Below, piece by piece: positions 38,678-48,106 of a stretch of 64,000 bases of DNA (within the stretch, counting starts at the first letter, position 1; each line of letters opens with the position of its first letter). Source of the stretch: Acinetobacter sp. S54 (GTDB lineage Bacteria; Pseudomonadota; Gammaproteobacteria; Pseudomonadales; Moraxellaceae). A program made the translations under genes and the position numbers. Location of the stretch: contig NZ_JACVUI010000007.1 in the NCBI RefSeq assembly GCF_016624945.1, forward strand, positions 78,549 to 142,548. Reading direction: 5' to 3'. A model generated the notes under the pieces. The model was not told the origin of the DNA. It did not search any database and saw only the letters and a program-made list of their open reading frames with translations.

Positions 38678-38711
38678 AAATGCCAGCTTGTTATACAACA
38701 AACTGGCATTT
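38678..38711 (-). terminator. Hairpin downstream of pgaD
   Basis: AAATGCCAG / CTGGCATTT, extended by TTGT/ACAA pairing inside. It is 28 bases after the pgaD stop codon on the minus strand, with only a weak U-tract. Confidence 0.5.
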
Positions 38712-38739
38712 GTCATTTTAATCTAATTGACCCAATCAT

Positions 38740-39153
38740 TTAATCGATATGTGTGATCCGACCAGTCTCATCATGATGCACCACACTAATTTTTTGTGCA
38801 CGTCCATGATGAATTTGGGTTTCATCCAGTTCAAAATAACGTGCATAATCCGTCACATCTTTTTCATGCAGTCGTTTAACACTTTTTGCAGGAATATAAT
38901 TACTCCATAGCAAAAGTGCCACTGCACAAGCAATCAGGGAAGTAATGCCATGTTCCAGTCCAAGACTTAAGGCATGGAAAATCTGATGAATCAGATGACT
39001 TTTTTCCAGCTCAATTAAAGCCCAGACCAAAATAAATGGACGCCACAAAAGTAACCACGCGCCCCACATCATCATGGTTGAGGTATTTGATACATAGCGT
39101 CTGTGCCATGGCAATTGATGGCGCACGTCGATAATCAAATTGTTAGATTTCAT
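38740..39153 (-). CDS. pgaD: PgaD, poly-beta-1,6-N-acetylglucosamine synthesis accessory protein
   Basis: The 137-residue protein has two membrane helices (about 28-48 and 70-88) and then a soluble C-terminal tail, as in PgaD, which binds PgaC and helps form the cyclic-di-GMP-responsive synthase. Similarity of PgaD proteins is low, so the call rests on topology and position as the last gene after pgaB and pgaC. The gap to pgaC is 28 bases, which supports one transcript. Confidence 0.85.
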   Translation of the reverse strand: MKSNNLIIDVRHQLPWHRRYVSNTSTMMMWGAWLLLWRPFILVWALIELEKSHLIHQIFHALSLGLEHGITSLIACAVALLLWSNYIPAKSVKRLHEKDVTDYARYFELDETQIHHGRAQKISVVHHDETGRITHID

Positions 39154-39181
39154 GAAATTTTCTCGAAAACATGCTTAATAT

Positions 39182-40444
39182 CTACATGCGCATGCCACGG
39201 TCAGGACTGACCCAGCGCGCGCGTTTTTCGTCACCACGAAGGAGGACTTTAGGAAAGGCCACGATTGTAGCAGTAATGGTGATTAACCAAAACACAAACG
39301 GGTACCAAATCATCCAGTAGTAGTTTTTACCAAGATTAGGTTCATAGCGGCTGTCCATCCATTTGCTCAGTGCAAATTGAAGTAAACAGGTCGCACCTAA
39401 TAATATTCCACTGCCATAAGGTAAAAATGGCGAGCTGATTCCAGACAATTCTCCAAGCGGCACTATAAAATGCAGTAACCAGAGAATAGCCATAATTAAC
39501 ATCAAATATGACCAGACCAATGTCAGACATAATTCAAACATAAGTGGCCATAAAAAATTCAGTTTTGGCTTAAGAAACACATCCAGATTTTTGACTAAAA
39601 CCTGTGCGCCGCCCATTGCCCAGCGTAAACGCTGTTTCCATAGACCATTTAAGGTTTCTGGCATTAAGATCCAGACCAGTGCATTCGGTTCAAAACGAAT
39701 ATCCCAGCCCGCACGTTGCAATTTCCAAGTAATATCAATATCTTCAGTCAACATATTAGGTGACCAATACCCGACCTCATGTACGGCACTTTTACGAAAG
39801 GCTGTAATGACACCCGATACCGTAAATAAACGCCCGAAACTACGTTGCGCACGTTTGATCATTCCCACAATTGAGGAAAACTCACCCACCTGAATCCGTC
39901 CCAATAACGTTGAACGAGTACGAATACGAGGATTACCTGTCACCGCAGCCACAGTTCGATCTTGCAAAAAATGACGAATCATCCATTTAGCTGCATGAGG
40001 ATCTAATAAAGCATCCCCATCAATTCCAATCAGAAACTCAGCCTGAGTCAACAAGCTGCCTGCCTGCAATGCAACAGCCTTACCCTGATTTTGTGCCAAA
40101 TGAACCACACGTAATTTTTCATGCTGTTCGGCCAACCGATCAAGCACTTCAGCTGTGTTATCCGAACTTCCGTCATTGATGGCAATGACTTCAAAGTTAG
40201 GATAATCCAGACCTAAAGCATGGCTAATGGTTTCTTCTGCATTATCCCCTTCATTAAAGCAAGGAATAAGTACAGCAACCATTGGATAAACGTCTAATTC
40301 AGCAGGTTGCTGATATGGGGGCTCTTTACGCTCTTTCCAATAAAAGATCAGCGCCCCCATCATCCACAAATATGACATAAACAGCGGATAATAGAACACA
40401 AAGTTCAGTGCTGAATGCCATAAATGCTGTAAGGTTGTTGACAT
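39182..40444 (-). CDS. pgaC: PgaC, poly-beta-1,6-N-acetylglucosamine synthase
   Basis: The 420-residue inner-membrane glycosyltransferase of family 2 polymerises UDP-GlcNAc. It has two N-terminal helices, the UDP-binding NDGSSDNT, the metal-binding GIDGDALLDP, the catalytic TEDIDITWKLQ and the product-binding QRLRWAMGG, followed by three helices. These are the D, DxD, TED and QxxRW motifs of processive synthases. The ATG at 40444 has an AGGA site at seven bases; the longer TTG start is less likely. It begins 12 bases after pgaB. Confidence 0.95.
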   Translation of the reverse strand: MSTTLQHLWHSALNFVFYYPLFMSYLWMMGALIFYWKERKEPPYQQPAELDVYPMVAVLIPCFNEGDNAEETISHALGLDYPNFEVIAINDGSSDNTAEVLDRLAEQHEKLRVVHLAQNQGKAVALQAGSLLTQAEFLIGIDGDALLDPHAAKWMIRHFLQDRTVAAVTGNPRIRTRSTLLGRIQVGEFSSIVGMIKRAQRSFGRLFTVSGVITAFRKSAVHEVGYWSPNMLTEDIDITWKLQRAGWDIRFEPNALVWILMPETLNGLWKQRLRWAMGGAQVLVKNLDVFLKPKLNFLWPLMFELCLTLVWSYLMLIMAILWLLHFIVPLGELSGISSPFLPYGSGILLGATCLLQFALSKWMDSRYEPNLGKNYYWMIWYPFVFWLITITATIVAFPKVLLRGDEKRARWVSPDRGMRM

Positions 40445-40456
40445 GGTCAATTCCTG

Positions 40457-42529
40457 CTACGGGACTAACTTTGAAGGTTTAGTCGCAAATACATCATGCA
40501 ACATCTGGGTATCAGGATGATCTTTGAATGGATCATCAGGATAATATCCCACGTGCATAGCACCCTGGCTGTACAGGGAACGAATCGTATCGACAAGCTC
40601 CTGCGATGGCACAGGTTGATTGGTGCGCCAGTTAGTAGCCTGTAATTCAAATACGGTTTTCTTAATTCCATTCGGATATTGTTTTACACGTTTAACAATA
40701 TCCTGATAAAACTTGGTTGGATTGTCTGCTTGCTCCATATAAGGCATGGCCATAATCGCAGTAAAATCATAGCGTTTTAGTGACTGCTCCAGAGATTGGG
40801 AATACCAGTTCTCTGCATACGGAGATAAAGCAACTTGCGCATACAGATTGCGCGCAGTCATTAAATAGGGCTGATAATAACGCACATCTGAAGCCAACTT
40901 CATTGCAAAGTTATCAATCGTCTTGATTTTGAAATCCGTCCATTTTGATAACAAAGCATCATCGTTACGGATTTTTTCAAGATCCGTTGGCAAACCAGCT
41001 TTTGCATATGCCTTTAATGCATCGGGACTGGCATCTTCATAATCAGATAATGTTGTATCATCATGGAATAGTATACCATCAAATGTGGAATATTTTGCCA
41101 AGTCTGTATAAATACCTTCAATCACTTTACGTGCTTCTGGTGAATATGGACTTAAACGAATGTAGCCCATATTGAGATGATCGCTATTTTTCGGCTGCTG
41201 AGTTACCACTAGTTTTTTAGAGGCAGGATTATTTTTAGGTAGTTCCCACGCCATGAGTGGCATCCATGCATAAACACGATTTACACCAGTGCGAGTCGAA
41301 ATCTGCCAAGCTACACGGTTAAATAAATCGGCGCGCATTGGAATATAGCGATTTGGGAAATACACCATATCCGCAGAACCATTGGCATCTGGATCAGAAA
41401 AAGCCTGCAAATACACGGTATTTACCCCAGATTCACGAATTCGATCTAGAACATGACCTAGATTACGCTCAATCTGAGCTGGATCAGGATCATAAATATA
41501 ATCTAGATCGATATGCATAATTTTTTGCGGACGATTATTATCCGTCAGGTTCATTTGGCGAGTTAAAATATCCTGTGCCAAATCATCGGTACTCTCACCT
41601 TTCATCACCAGAATACGACTTAAATGACCTAAAGATTTGCTTACGTGATCAGGGCCGTCATCCAGGGTAATAGTAATTGGCATGCCTAATTTTTTGGCAA
41701 TACGCACGGTTTCCATATTATAGCGACCATACGGCCAAACCATAACGCGTGGCGCACGAATGCCATTTGCCTTAAATATTTCAATATTTTTCTTTAAATC
41801 GTCACTAATGCGTTTTTCATAAGCACGATCCGACTCATAAGTTTTAGTTTTTGCATCATAAATACGCGTTGTAGCCGCGGGTTCAGAATTACCCTGAGGA
41901 TTACCATTTACTCCATGATGAAGATCATAACTGTGGCTGCCAATTTCAATCAGGCCACTATCCTGCATTTCTTTAATTTCTTTCCAGCTTAATAATTTGC
42001 TACGGTCCAGCTTTTCATCACCAAACTGCACCATTTTATTCGGCTTAACTTCAAGCCATTTACCCACCACCGCCAAAACCGCAGGGATTTTTCGAGCTTT
42101 TAAAATTGGGTATGCATATTGATAGAAAGATTGATAACCATCATCCACAGTCAATAAAACAGGTTTTGGAGGTAATTTAAGTTTACCTTCATTGGCTTTA
42201 ATTAATTGATCTACACTTATAAAGTGATAACCATTTTTAATCAGCCAATCCAAATGCATTTCAAAACGCTGTGGAGTCACAGCATAATCTGGAATAACAG
42301 CTTCTTTAGATGTAATTTCGTGATAACCAATAATTGTTAAAGTTGACACATCAATTTGTGGTTCTTCTTCTGGTGCTTCACCTGTATGAGGATCAGTCAC
42401 AGCTGGTATTTCCGATGCTGTAGGAAGATCAGTGGTTACCGATTCTGCATGGGCATAACTTATTCCAATAGAACTGAACAATAATGAAATGCTCAAAGTT
42501 AAAGTTTGCAAGGGAAAGCGTGTTTGCAT
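40457..42529 (-). CDS. pgaB: PgaB, poly-beta-1,6-N-acetylglucosamine N-deacetylase
   Basis: The 690-residue periplasmic protein partly deacetylates PNAG so that it can be exported. It has a signal peptide ending near SYAHA (about residue 28), a NodB-like deacetylase domain with LLTVDDGYQSFY (catalytic Asp and metal Asp) and GSHSYDLHHG (metal His residues), and from about residue 335 a glycoside-hydrolase-like domain (HIDLDYIYDPDPAQIERNLG, DGILFHDD). No lipobox cysteine is visible, unlike E. coli PgaB. The usual upstream gene pgaA is missing. The ATG at 42529 is preferred over a TTG at 42547. Confidence 0.94.
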   Translation of the reverse strand: MQTRFPLQTLTLSISLLFSSIGISYAHAESVTTDLPTASEIPAVTDPHTGEAPEEEPQIDVSTLTIIGYHEITSKEAVIPDYAVTPQRFEMHLDWLIKNGYHFISVDQLIKANEGKLKLPPKPVLLTVDDGYQSFYQYAYPILKARKIPAVLAVVGKWLEVKPNKMVQFGDEKLDRSKLLSWKEIKEMQDSGLIEIGSHSYDLHHGVNGNPQGNSEPAATTRIYDAKTKTYESDRAYEKRISDDLKKNIEIFKANGIRAPRVMVWPYGRYNMETVRIAKKLGMPITITLDDGPDHVSKSLGHLSRILVMKGESTDDLAQDILTRQMNLTDNNRPQKIMHIDLDYIYDPDPAQIERNLGHVLDRIRESGVNTVYLQAFSDPDANGSADMVYFPNRYIPMRADLFNRVAWQISTRTGVNRVYAWMPLMAWELPKNNPASKKLVVTQQPKNSDHLNMGYIRLSPYSPEARKVIEGIYTDLAKYSTFDGILFHDDTTLSDYEDASPDALKAYAKAGLPTDLEKIRNDDALLSKWTDFKIKTIDNFAMKLASDVRYYQPYLMTARNLYAQVALSPYAENWYSQSLEQSLKRYDFTAIMAMPYMEQADNPTKFYQDIVKRVKQYPNGIKKTVFELQATNWRTNQPVPSQELVDTIRSLYSQGAMHVGYYPDDPFKDHPDTQMLHDVFATKPSKLVP

Positions 42530-42918
42530 AGAAATATCATCTTTCAATTCGGGTTATTTTCTGAAGGCTTTGTCTCGTCGAAAATGTCTTTTCTACTGAC
42601 CACAATCCATTGCTTTTTGACAGAAATCCATCAGGCTTTTAACAGTGTCCGTTATACTAATCAAATCTGAAAAGAAACTTAAAATTTTTTGTAGGTTTTT
42701 CTTAACTTTACAGTCATATTTCAAGATATAATTATTTTTAAAATAAATATTCAAACATTTGTTTTTGTACAAAATTCACTCAAAATAAGATAAATTATTT
42801 TGTAAGTCTTGCATAAAAAAGATGGCAAAAAAGCCATCTTTTTTATAAGTAAATTACATTAAAGTCTAATAAGTAAACTCAACTTTGCTCAATAATACGA
42901 TCTAAGTTTATAGCTGAA
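42530..42918. other. Intergenic region where pgaA would be expected
   Basis: 389 bases of AT-rich DNA with the pgaB promoter region and one strong terminator hairpin at 42815-42844. No remnant of an outer-membrane porin reading frame is visible. Confidence 0.5.
42815..42844. terminator. Bidirectional intrinsic terminator
   Basis: AAAAAAGATGGC / GCCATCTTTTTT is a perfect 12-bp stem with a six-base AAAAAA loop, flanked by A/T tracts. It lies 75 bases after the stop of the minus-strand 130-residue gene. Confidence 0.9.
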
Positions 42919-43311
42919 TTAATATTCAATCATTGCAAAATTAGGATTTTCAGCCATTTGCTCCAAATAATAACGCTCTTTTTGGTACAAATATTTATAT
43001 AAGCGATTAATCCACTGTCCACGGCGGAAGATTTTGATTTTTTTATTAACACCATCATAATCCAGGAGTGTAATCCGCTCAGCATCTTGTAATAACGTAA
43101 TACGATAATTAGCAGATTGATGCGGATGCATGGATAATGTCTCTTTAATCAATTCAACTTTACGATCCTCATCTAGCCAATAATGTTTATCAAAATTGAC
43201 TTTTTCCTGTACCCATAATCCTGAATACTCTTCTTGATTAGTATCGATCATAAAAAAATGATGTAACTCTTTTAAAAGCTCTGTGGCGGTTAAGTCAGAA
43301 TAATCATTCAT
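42919..43311 (-). CDS. Hypothetical protein, 130 residues
   Basis: I do not recognise this protein. It is soluble, highly charged, and rich in tyrosine and lysine toward the C-terminus (RRGQWINRLYKYLYQKERYYLEQM). A stretch near residues 55-85 (RKVELIKETLSMHPHQSANYRITLL) may be helix followed by beta strands. The ATG at 43311 is favoured over the one at 43320 because AAGAG then sits at nine bases. It is monocistronic and ends before the strong terminator at 42815-42844. Confidence 0.65.
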   Translation of the reverse strand: MNDYSDLTATELLKELHHFFMIDTNQEEYSGLWVQEKVNFDKHYWLDEDRKVELIKETLSMHPHQSANYRITLLQDAERITLLDYDGVNKKIKIFRRGQWINRLYKYLYQKERYYLEQMAENPNFAMIEY

Positions 43312-43810
43312 AGTCGTCATCTCTTATTGTTGCTTTTATCTTGGTATTAAAATGATCCTAAGTCGGCACACTTAGTTTCAAAATAGGGCTTTTGCCTATT
43401 AATCTAATTTTACACAAATAAAGGCCAATTAAATCACATAAATTTGTTGTAAATTTATTGAAATATTCAATCCGCCTTTTCAAACCTGCTTAGAAGTACA
43501 TTATGAAAAATTTATTTTTATATTTAGTGTACCCAACAGGGTAGAACCTTTTAATTTAAACAAAGAGCTAAATGTATCACTGCAAATAAGATTGACATTT
43601 GTGATGAAAATAAGTTGATCACTACAAAAAATTGAGGTCTAAAATAATAAAAAATAATCTTTTTATTGTAATAACTTTACCAATATTAGTTCAGGCTTTA
43701 TTCAATACAGCTACTAAGTAATCATCAGTTGGAATATGCATCAAAGCAGCATACCAAATCGTTCTTTGCATGAAGATTCAATATGTTACTTTGAGGCATG
43801 ACTTGAGCAC
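43312..43810. other. Long intergenic region without a clear feature
   Basis: About 500 AT-rich bases between the 130-residue gene and the FKBP gene. I saw a small TACCC-AACA-GGGTA hairpin near 43530 and no ORF, RNA gene or repeat with support. Confidence 0.4.
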
Positions 43811-44152
43811 TCAGTCATCACGTGTTTTCACATCAAACAATTCAATCTCGAAAATCAGATTTGAGTTTGCAGGAATAAGTTTACCCATTTTACGTTCACC
43901 ATAAGCCAAATGAGAAGGAACGATTAATTTACGTTTTCCGCCCACTTTCATTCCTATGATGCCCTGATCCCAACCCTTAATGACACGGCCGGTTCCAATC
44001 ACACATTCAAAATAGTTTCCGCGATCCATTGAAGCGTCAAACTTGGTTCCATCTTCAAGCCAGCCTGTATAATGTGTAGTAATTAAGGCGCCTTTAACTG
44101 CTTCTTTACCCTCACCCACTTTTAAATCAATAATTTCCAGTTCTTTAGTCAT
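43811..44152 (-). CDS. FKBP-type peptidyl-prolyl cis-trans isomerase
   Basis: The 113-residue single-domain cytoplasmic FKBP has the family features GWLEDGTKFDASMDRG, VIKGWDQGIIGMKVGGKRKL and PSHLAYGERKMG. These residues line the proline-binding pocket. It lacks both a signal peptide and the dimerisation domain of FkpA/FklB. A GGAGAA ribosome-binding site precedes the ATG. It follows the YaeQ gene by 43 bases and may share its transcript. Confidence 0.92.
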   Translation of the reverse strand: MTKELEIIDLKVGEGKEAVKGALITTHYTGWLEDGTKFDASMDRGNYFECVIGTGRVIKGWDQGIIGMKVGGKRKLIVPSHLAYGERKMGKLIPANSNLIFEIELFDVKTRDD

Positions 44153-44195
44153 GACAAATTCTCCAGATAAAATAGGTTTGTTTTGCTTGCTAAAA

Positions 44196-44732
44196 TTATA
44201 GCGTTTGTAACGGTGTCCACTGAATCACGACTTGTGCCTGATCACCAATAAGTGTCCATTCACCATCCATCACATTAAGTTGGAGTTGCATAGTCCGTTG
44301 GCATAGCGGTTCAAGTTGCGCAGAACTATCTGCAGAAATTTGCCAGACTTCAACATTTTCAAGGGTTTTAATTTTGCTATTTCTTTTCCACCAATCATTT
44401 ACTTGCGAGCCATAAGCAATTACTGCAACATGTTTACAACGTGCGGCTGCTTTTTTCACTTTGTCTTCTGAAGGTAAGCCAATTTCAATCCATTGCTGAA
44501 GCTGTCCTGTTAAATCCTTTTTCCATAAAGCAGGCTCATCACTTTCAAATAAATCTTTGGTAAATTCAAGCCGTTCATCTGCATAACGAGCAAACGCAAC
44601 TATACGAACCATTAAACGCTCTAAAGTTTCAGAAGGATGCAAAGCTAAAGTGAGTTGATAATCCCCATATTGATGTTGATCCATATCTGCAATGTTCAAG
44701 TCTGCTTTATAAATCGTTGCTTTGAGCGCCAT
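44196..44732 (-). CDS. YaeQ family protein
   Basis: The 178-residue protein begins MALKATIYKADLNIADMD and contains LHPSETLERLMVRIVAFA and WIEIGLPSEDKVKKAAAR, all hallmarks of YaeQ. The fold resembles a PD-(D/E)xK nuclease and the family was linked to transcription elongation by suppression of RfaH loss, but its biochemical role is not settled. The ATG at 44732 gives the family-standard start; an upstream ATG adds seven residues. Confidence 0.9.
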   Translation of the reverse strand: MALKATIYKADLNIADMDQHQYGDYQLTLALHPSETLERLMVRIVAFARYADERLEFTKDLFESDEPALWKKDLTGQLQQWIEIGLPSEDKVKKAAARCKHVAVIAYGSQVNDWWKRNSKIKTLENVEVWQISADSSAQLEPLCQRTMQLQLNVMDGEWTLIGDQAQVVIQWTPLQTL

Positions 44733-44923
44733 AATAAAACTGTCCATTTTCAATGGGCGCTAGCATACCTGATTTTCTAGATCAGATTGAAGTCATCGTA
44801 TCTGTCTATTCATATTTCTTATCATTTTATTCTCTCTATCACTCAGATGATTTCTATTGTTGTTTTCAAAACTGGCGAGCTTTTTGCAAGGTTCGGGGGA
44901 TTTCTCAATGATGAACATGTAAG

Positions 44924-46183
44924 ATGTGGCAAAAAATCAAATCCAGTCTCTTTATTCAGGTCATTATCGCCTTAATTTTAGGTATCCTGATTGGCATCAG
45001 TTTTCATGATTTCTCTTTAAATTTAAAACCTTTAGGTGATGGATTTATTTCCCTGATAAAAATGCTGATTGCACCGATCGTATTTTGTGTAGTGGTACTG
45101 GGGATTTATGGGGCAAGTGATATTAAGAAAATGGGGAAAGTTGGTGCAAAAACGATTCTTTATTTTGAAATTGTCACCACTCTAGCGCTGATTCTGGGAA
45201 TCGCTGTCGCCTATATATTCAAACCAGGTACAGGAATGAATATTGACATCGGCCAACTCGATAGCAAAGACCTCAGCACCTATACTGAACGCGCTCATGC
45301 CATTAGTTCTGGTTCAGATTTTATTTTACATATTATCCCTAAGACCTTATTTGGTGCATTTACAGATGGAGATATCCTTCAAGTTTTATTGATTGCAATT
45401 TTATTTGGAGTCAGTCTATTGCTTATTCCAAAACAATTTTCAACTCTGGTCTGTCAATCTATCGAAGCTTTTTCTGAAGTGCTTTTTAAGATGATGGGGC
45501 TCATTATTCGACTTGCACCTTTGGGCGTTTTAGGTTCAGTAGCGTATACCACAGCAAAATTTGGACTAGACTCCCTGATACAACTGGGCTATCTGGTAAT
45601 TTTGTTTTACCTCACCTGTATAGTCTTTGTCGTGGGAATTTTAGGTTTTATTCTTAAATTGACAAGTTTAAATATCTTCAAATTTTTAAACTATTTCAAA
45701 GATGAATTATCTATTGTTTTAGGCACGGCTTCTTCTGATTCGGTTTTGCCACAAATCATGAAAAAACTGAAAGCACTGGGGATTAAAGACTCAACGGTAG
45801 GTTTGGTCATTCCAACCGGTTATTCTTTTAATCTGGATGGATTTTCCATTTATTTAACCTTAGGCGTTATTTTTATCGCACAAGCCTGCAATATTGATCT
45901 TTCCATCCATGACTTACTTGCTATTTTGCTGGTTTCATTGGTCACATCTAAAGGAGCACACGGAATTCCAGGTTCTGCTTTAGTAATTTTAGCAGCAACT
46001 TTATCCGTTATCCCAAGTTTACCTGCGATTGGGCTAGTTCTTTTGCTTTCCGTAGACTGGTTTATCGGAATTGTACGTGCTTGTACTAACCTGATTGGAA
46101 ACTGCGTAGCCACTGTGGTCATAGCACACTGGGAAAAAGATATTGACCATGCACAGGCTAAAACTGTTTTAGATCAAAAATAA
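44924..46183 (+). CDS. Dicarboxylate/amino acid:cation symporter (DAACS family)
   Basis: The 419-residue inner-membrane protein belongs to the GltP/DctA group, which imports glutamate, aspartate or C4-dicarboxylates with protons or sodium. It has eight helices and the re-entrant loop motifs LGTASSDSVLPQIMKK (serine-rich), PTGYSFNLDGFSIYLT and SKGAHGIPGSALVILAA. The NLDGF in place of NMDGT favours a dicarboxylate transporter of the DctA group only weakly. It starts at an ATG without a strong ribosome-binding site and is convergent with the COG0523 gene. Confidence 0.92.
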   Translation: MWQKIKSSLFIQVIIALILGILIGISFHDFSLNLKPLGDGFISLIKMLIAPIVFCVVVLGIYGASDIKKMGKVGAKTILYFEIVTTLALILGIAVAYIFKPGTGMNIDIGQLDSKDLSTYTERAHAISSGSDFILHIIPKTLFGAFTDGDILQVLLIAILFGVSLLLIPKQFSTLVCQSIEAFSEVLFKMMGLIIRLAPLGVLGSVAYTTAKFGLDSLIQLGYLVILFYLTCIVFVVGILGFILKLTSLNIFKFLNYFKDELSIVLGTASSDSVLPQIMKKLKALGIKDSTVGLVIPTGYSFNLDGFSIYLTLGVIFIAQACNIDLSIHDLLAILLVSLVTSKGAHGIPGSALVILAATLSVIPSLPAIGLVLLLSVDWFIGIVRACTNLIGNCVATVVIAHWEKDIDHAQAKTVLDQK

Positions 46184-46209
46184 TTTAAAATAACAAGATA
46201 GGAACCCAA

Positions 46210-47208
46210 TCAGGTTTCTATCCTTGCCGCCAACAAATCCGTTTCAAGCTTGAGCCAGTTGTGTTCGTGCTGGCTAATCATTTCAATTCTATTATCAATA
46301 TTTTCTTCACCAGTTTTATAATTAAATTGATGCGGATTGCAGTTGAAATACATCCAGCCCTGATTGGTATGAAAAATAGCTTTTATACGCAACCAATTTT
46401 GCTGTTCACATAAGACATCCAGCAATTGTTCAAAATTAAATGTCCAACGACGTGGCAATTTCCAACCCGCTACAATATAACCTTGTGCATGCTCTACATA
46501 ATGATAAGGTAGCTCTTTGATTTCTGATCTTTCTTCTGAAATCGAATGCTGTCTTTGTTGTATCAATAAAGGCTGGATTTTACGCTCATGCATGACGTGT
46601 GCCAGATCAATCTGTTTTAATTCAAGCTCACCATGCGCAACCTTTAGCCAATGTTGCTGGTAAACCTCGTATTCTTGCTGAAGTTGCAATAGTGCCTGAT
46701 CGTCTTCAAACGTCATTACATCTATATGGGAAATGACGATAATTTCCGCAGCCTTGATCTGATCTTCATACAAATTGTGTTTAACCCACTCCGTTTCGTG
46801 TAAGCGGCTGCCATCGACGACTGTAACCAACGCCCGCATATCCAGACTGCTTTGCCAGTGAGGTTCTGTTAATTGTTCTATCAATTGTGCTGGATGCCCT
46901 AACCCTGTCGGTTCTATAAATAAACGGTCGGGTTTTGACTCTGAAAGCAAACGTGCCAATGCGATATGTAAGGGTAATTGGCTACTGCAACACATGCATC
47001 CACCCAGTAACTCTTTTATTTCAAAGCCCTGCTCTTGAGGCAATAGTTGCTGGTCAATTCCAATTTGACCAAACTCATTCATTAATATTGCCCAAACCTC
47101 ATGTTCAGGCTTTTGTTGAAGTAAATACTGCAATAGGGTGGTTTTTCCCGCACCCAAAAATCCTGAAATGATATGCGTAGGGACACTTTTAGAATTAATG
47201 ATTTTCAC
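46210..47208 (-). CDS. COG0523 GTPase (CobW/YjiA-type metallochaperone)
   Basis: The 332-residue protein has a P-loop GTPase domain with Walker A SGFLGAGKTTLL (residues 15-26), the metal-binding CMCC motif at residues 71-74 inside GGCMCCSSQLP, and SHIDV in place of NKxD. Its C-terminal domain spans about 225-332. Relatives deliver zinc or other metals to client proteins, often under Zur control. I saw no clear Zur box upstream. It starts at a GTG at 47208 with GAG at six bases. No metal-uptake gene is adjacent. Confidence 0.88.
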   Translation of the reverse strand: MKIINSKSVPTHIISGFLGAGKTTLLQYLLQQKPEHEVWAILMNEFGQIGIDQQLLPQEQGFEIKELLGGCMCCSSQLPLHIALARLLSESKPDRLFIEPTGLGHPAQLIEQLTEPHWQSSLDMRALVTVVDGSRLHETEWVKHNLYEDQIKAAEIIVISHIDVMTFEDDQALLQLQQEYEVYQQHWLKVAHGELELKQIDLAHVMHERKIQPLLIQQRQHSISEERSEIKELPYHYVEHAQGYIVAGWKLPRRWTFNFEQLLDVLCEQQNWLRIKAIFHTNQGWMYFNCNPHQFNYKTGEENIDNRIEMISQHEHNWLKLETDLLAARIET

Positions 47209-47717
47209 GTTAAACTCAACTTATCAATCGCGAGAACAAATAAAAATTTAGTAGATAAAATCTAGCAACTGCCTCTATCTTATTATGGATTTTAAATATC
47301 CACAGTATGCTTGCATAATCTTTTTACACTCATTATTGTGATAAACAGCACACTCATAATCTGGAAAAACATCATTAAAAACCTTAACCAACGAAATATC
47401 CAATAAGCATGAAGAATGCATCAACTTGCCTATGTAAAGCTAAGTAATTTTTTTGATCATTTTTCAACCATTAAGAAATAAATCCATACAGTTTATAGAG
47501 AATGAAATCATGTGATTTTTACAATAAAAGTACACTCCATGCAGCATTGTGTTTTTTATGTAACCTTCTACGTTAAGCATTGTTTCATTCATTGCCGACT
47601 AAGAATAGAGCTTCTAGGATGACTACCAAGCAAACAAGCAATTGTCTACGTTAGATGATTCAACTTTGCTTCTGATGCAAAACATCAGTTATTTAATTAA
47701 ATAAAAGGATGCCTCCA
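47209..47717. other. Intergenic region upstream of a small secreted protein gene
   Basis: About 500 AT-rich bases. They hold the divergent promoters and a small hairpin at 47672-47688 (CTGATG / CATCAG) in the 5' leader of the plus-strand gene. No ORF with support is visible. Confidence 0.4.
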
Positions 47718-47951
47718 ATGAAATTAGTTAAAATCTTACTTGCTTCAACATTTACTTTAGCTGCTGCAACAACTTTTGCTGCTAAAGCAGACCACGCGAA
47801 TGAACAGGAAAAGGTCGTCGTATCTACTCAGGAATCTCCTGCAACTGCATCTCCTGAATCTGCTGCTGGCCAACCAACTTCAGCACAACCAGGTTCTGAA
47901 AATGCAGCTGAAGCTCAAGGACAGGGTCAACCTGCACAGCCCGCTCAGTAA
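47718..47951 (+). CDS. Small secreted Ala/Gln/Pro-rich protein
   Basis: The 77-residue protein has a signal peptide (MKLVKILLASTFTLAAATTFA, cleavage near residue 21) and a low-complexity mature part rich in A, Q, P, E and S with no cysteine. It is probably periplasmic or secreted and unstructured. The ATG at 47718 has an AAAGGA site at eight bases; the ATG nine bases upstream overlaps that site. It is monocistronic with a long leader and a strong terminator. Function is unknown. Confidence 0.7.
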   Translation: MKLVKILLASTFTLAAATTFAAKADHANEQEKVVVSTQESPATASPESAAGQPTSAQPGSENAAEAQGQGQPAQPAQ

Positions 47952-48015
47952 ATTGACGGACTGTCTCTCTTAACAGCATTTATTTAGGTTTAGATTTCCC
48001 AGTTTAAACCGAGCC

Positions 48016-48059
48016 ACAGAGGTTAAATCATTGCTGCGATTTAGCCTCTGTCTTGTTTT
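48016..48059 (+). terminator. Intrinsic terminator after the small secreted protein gene
   Basis: A 14-bp stem (ACAGAGGTTAAATC / GATTTAGCCTCTGT, one G-T pair) with an eight-base loop and a TTGTTTT tail. Confidence 0.8.
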
Positions 48060-48106
48060 AAATTGATTATTTTCTAAAAAATTATCTTAGAATATAGTGA
48101 ATGACA

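Noticed and set aside
46197..46222. Hairpin between the DAACS symporter and the COG0523 gene
   Set aside because: A 10-bp stem exists but it overlaps the end of the COG0523 coding sequence and has no T-tract, so I do not call it a terminator.
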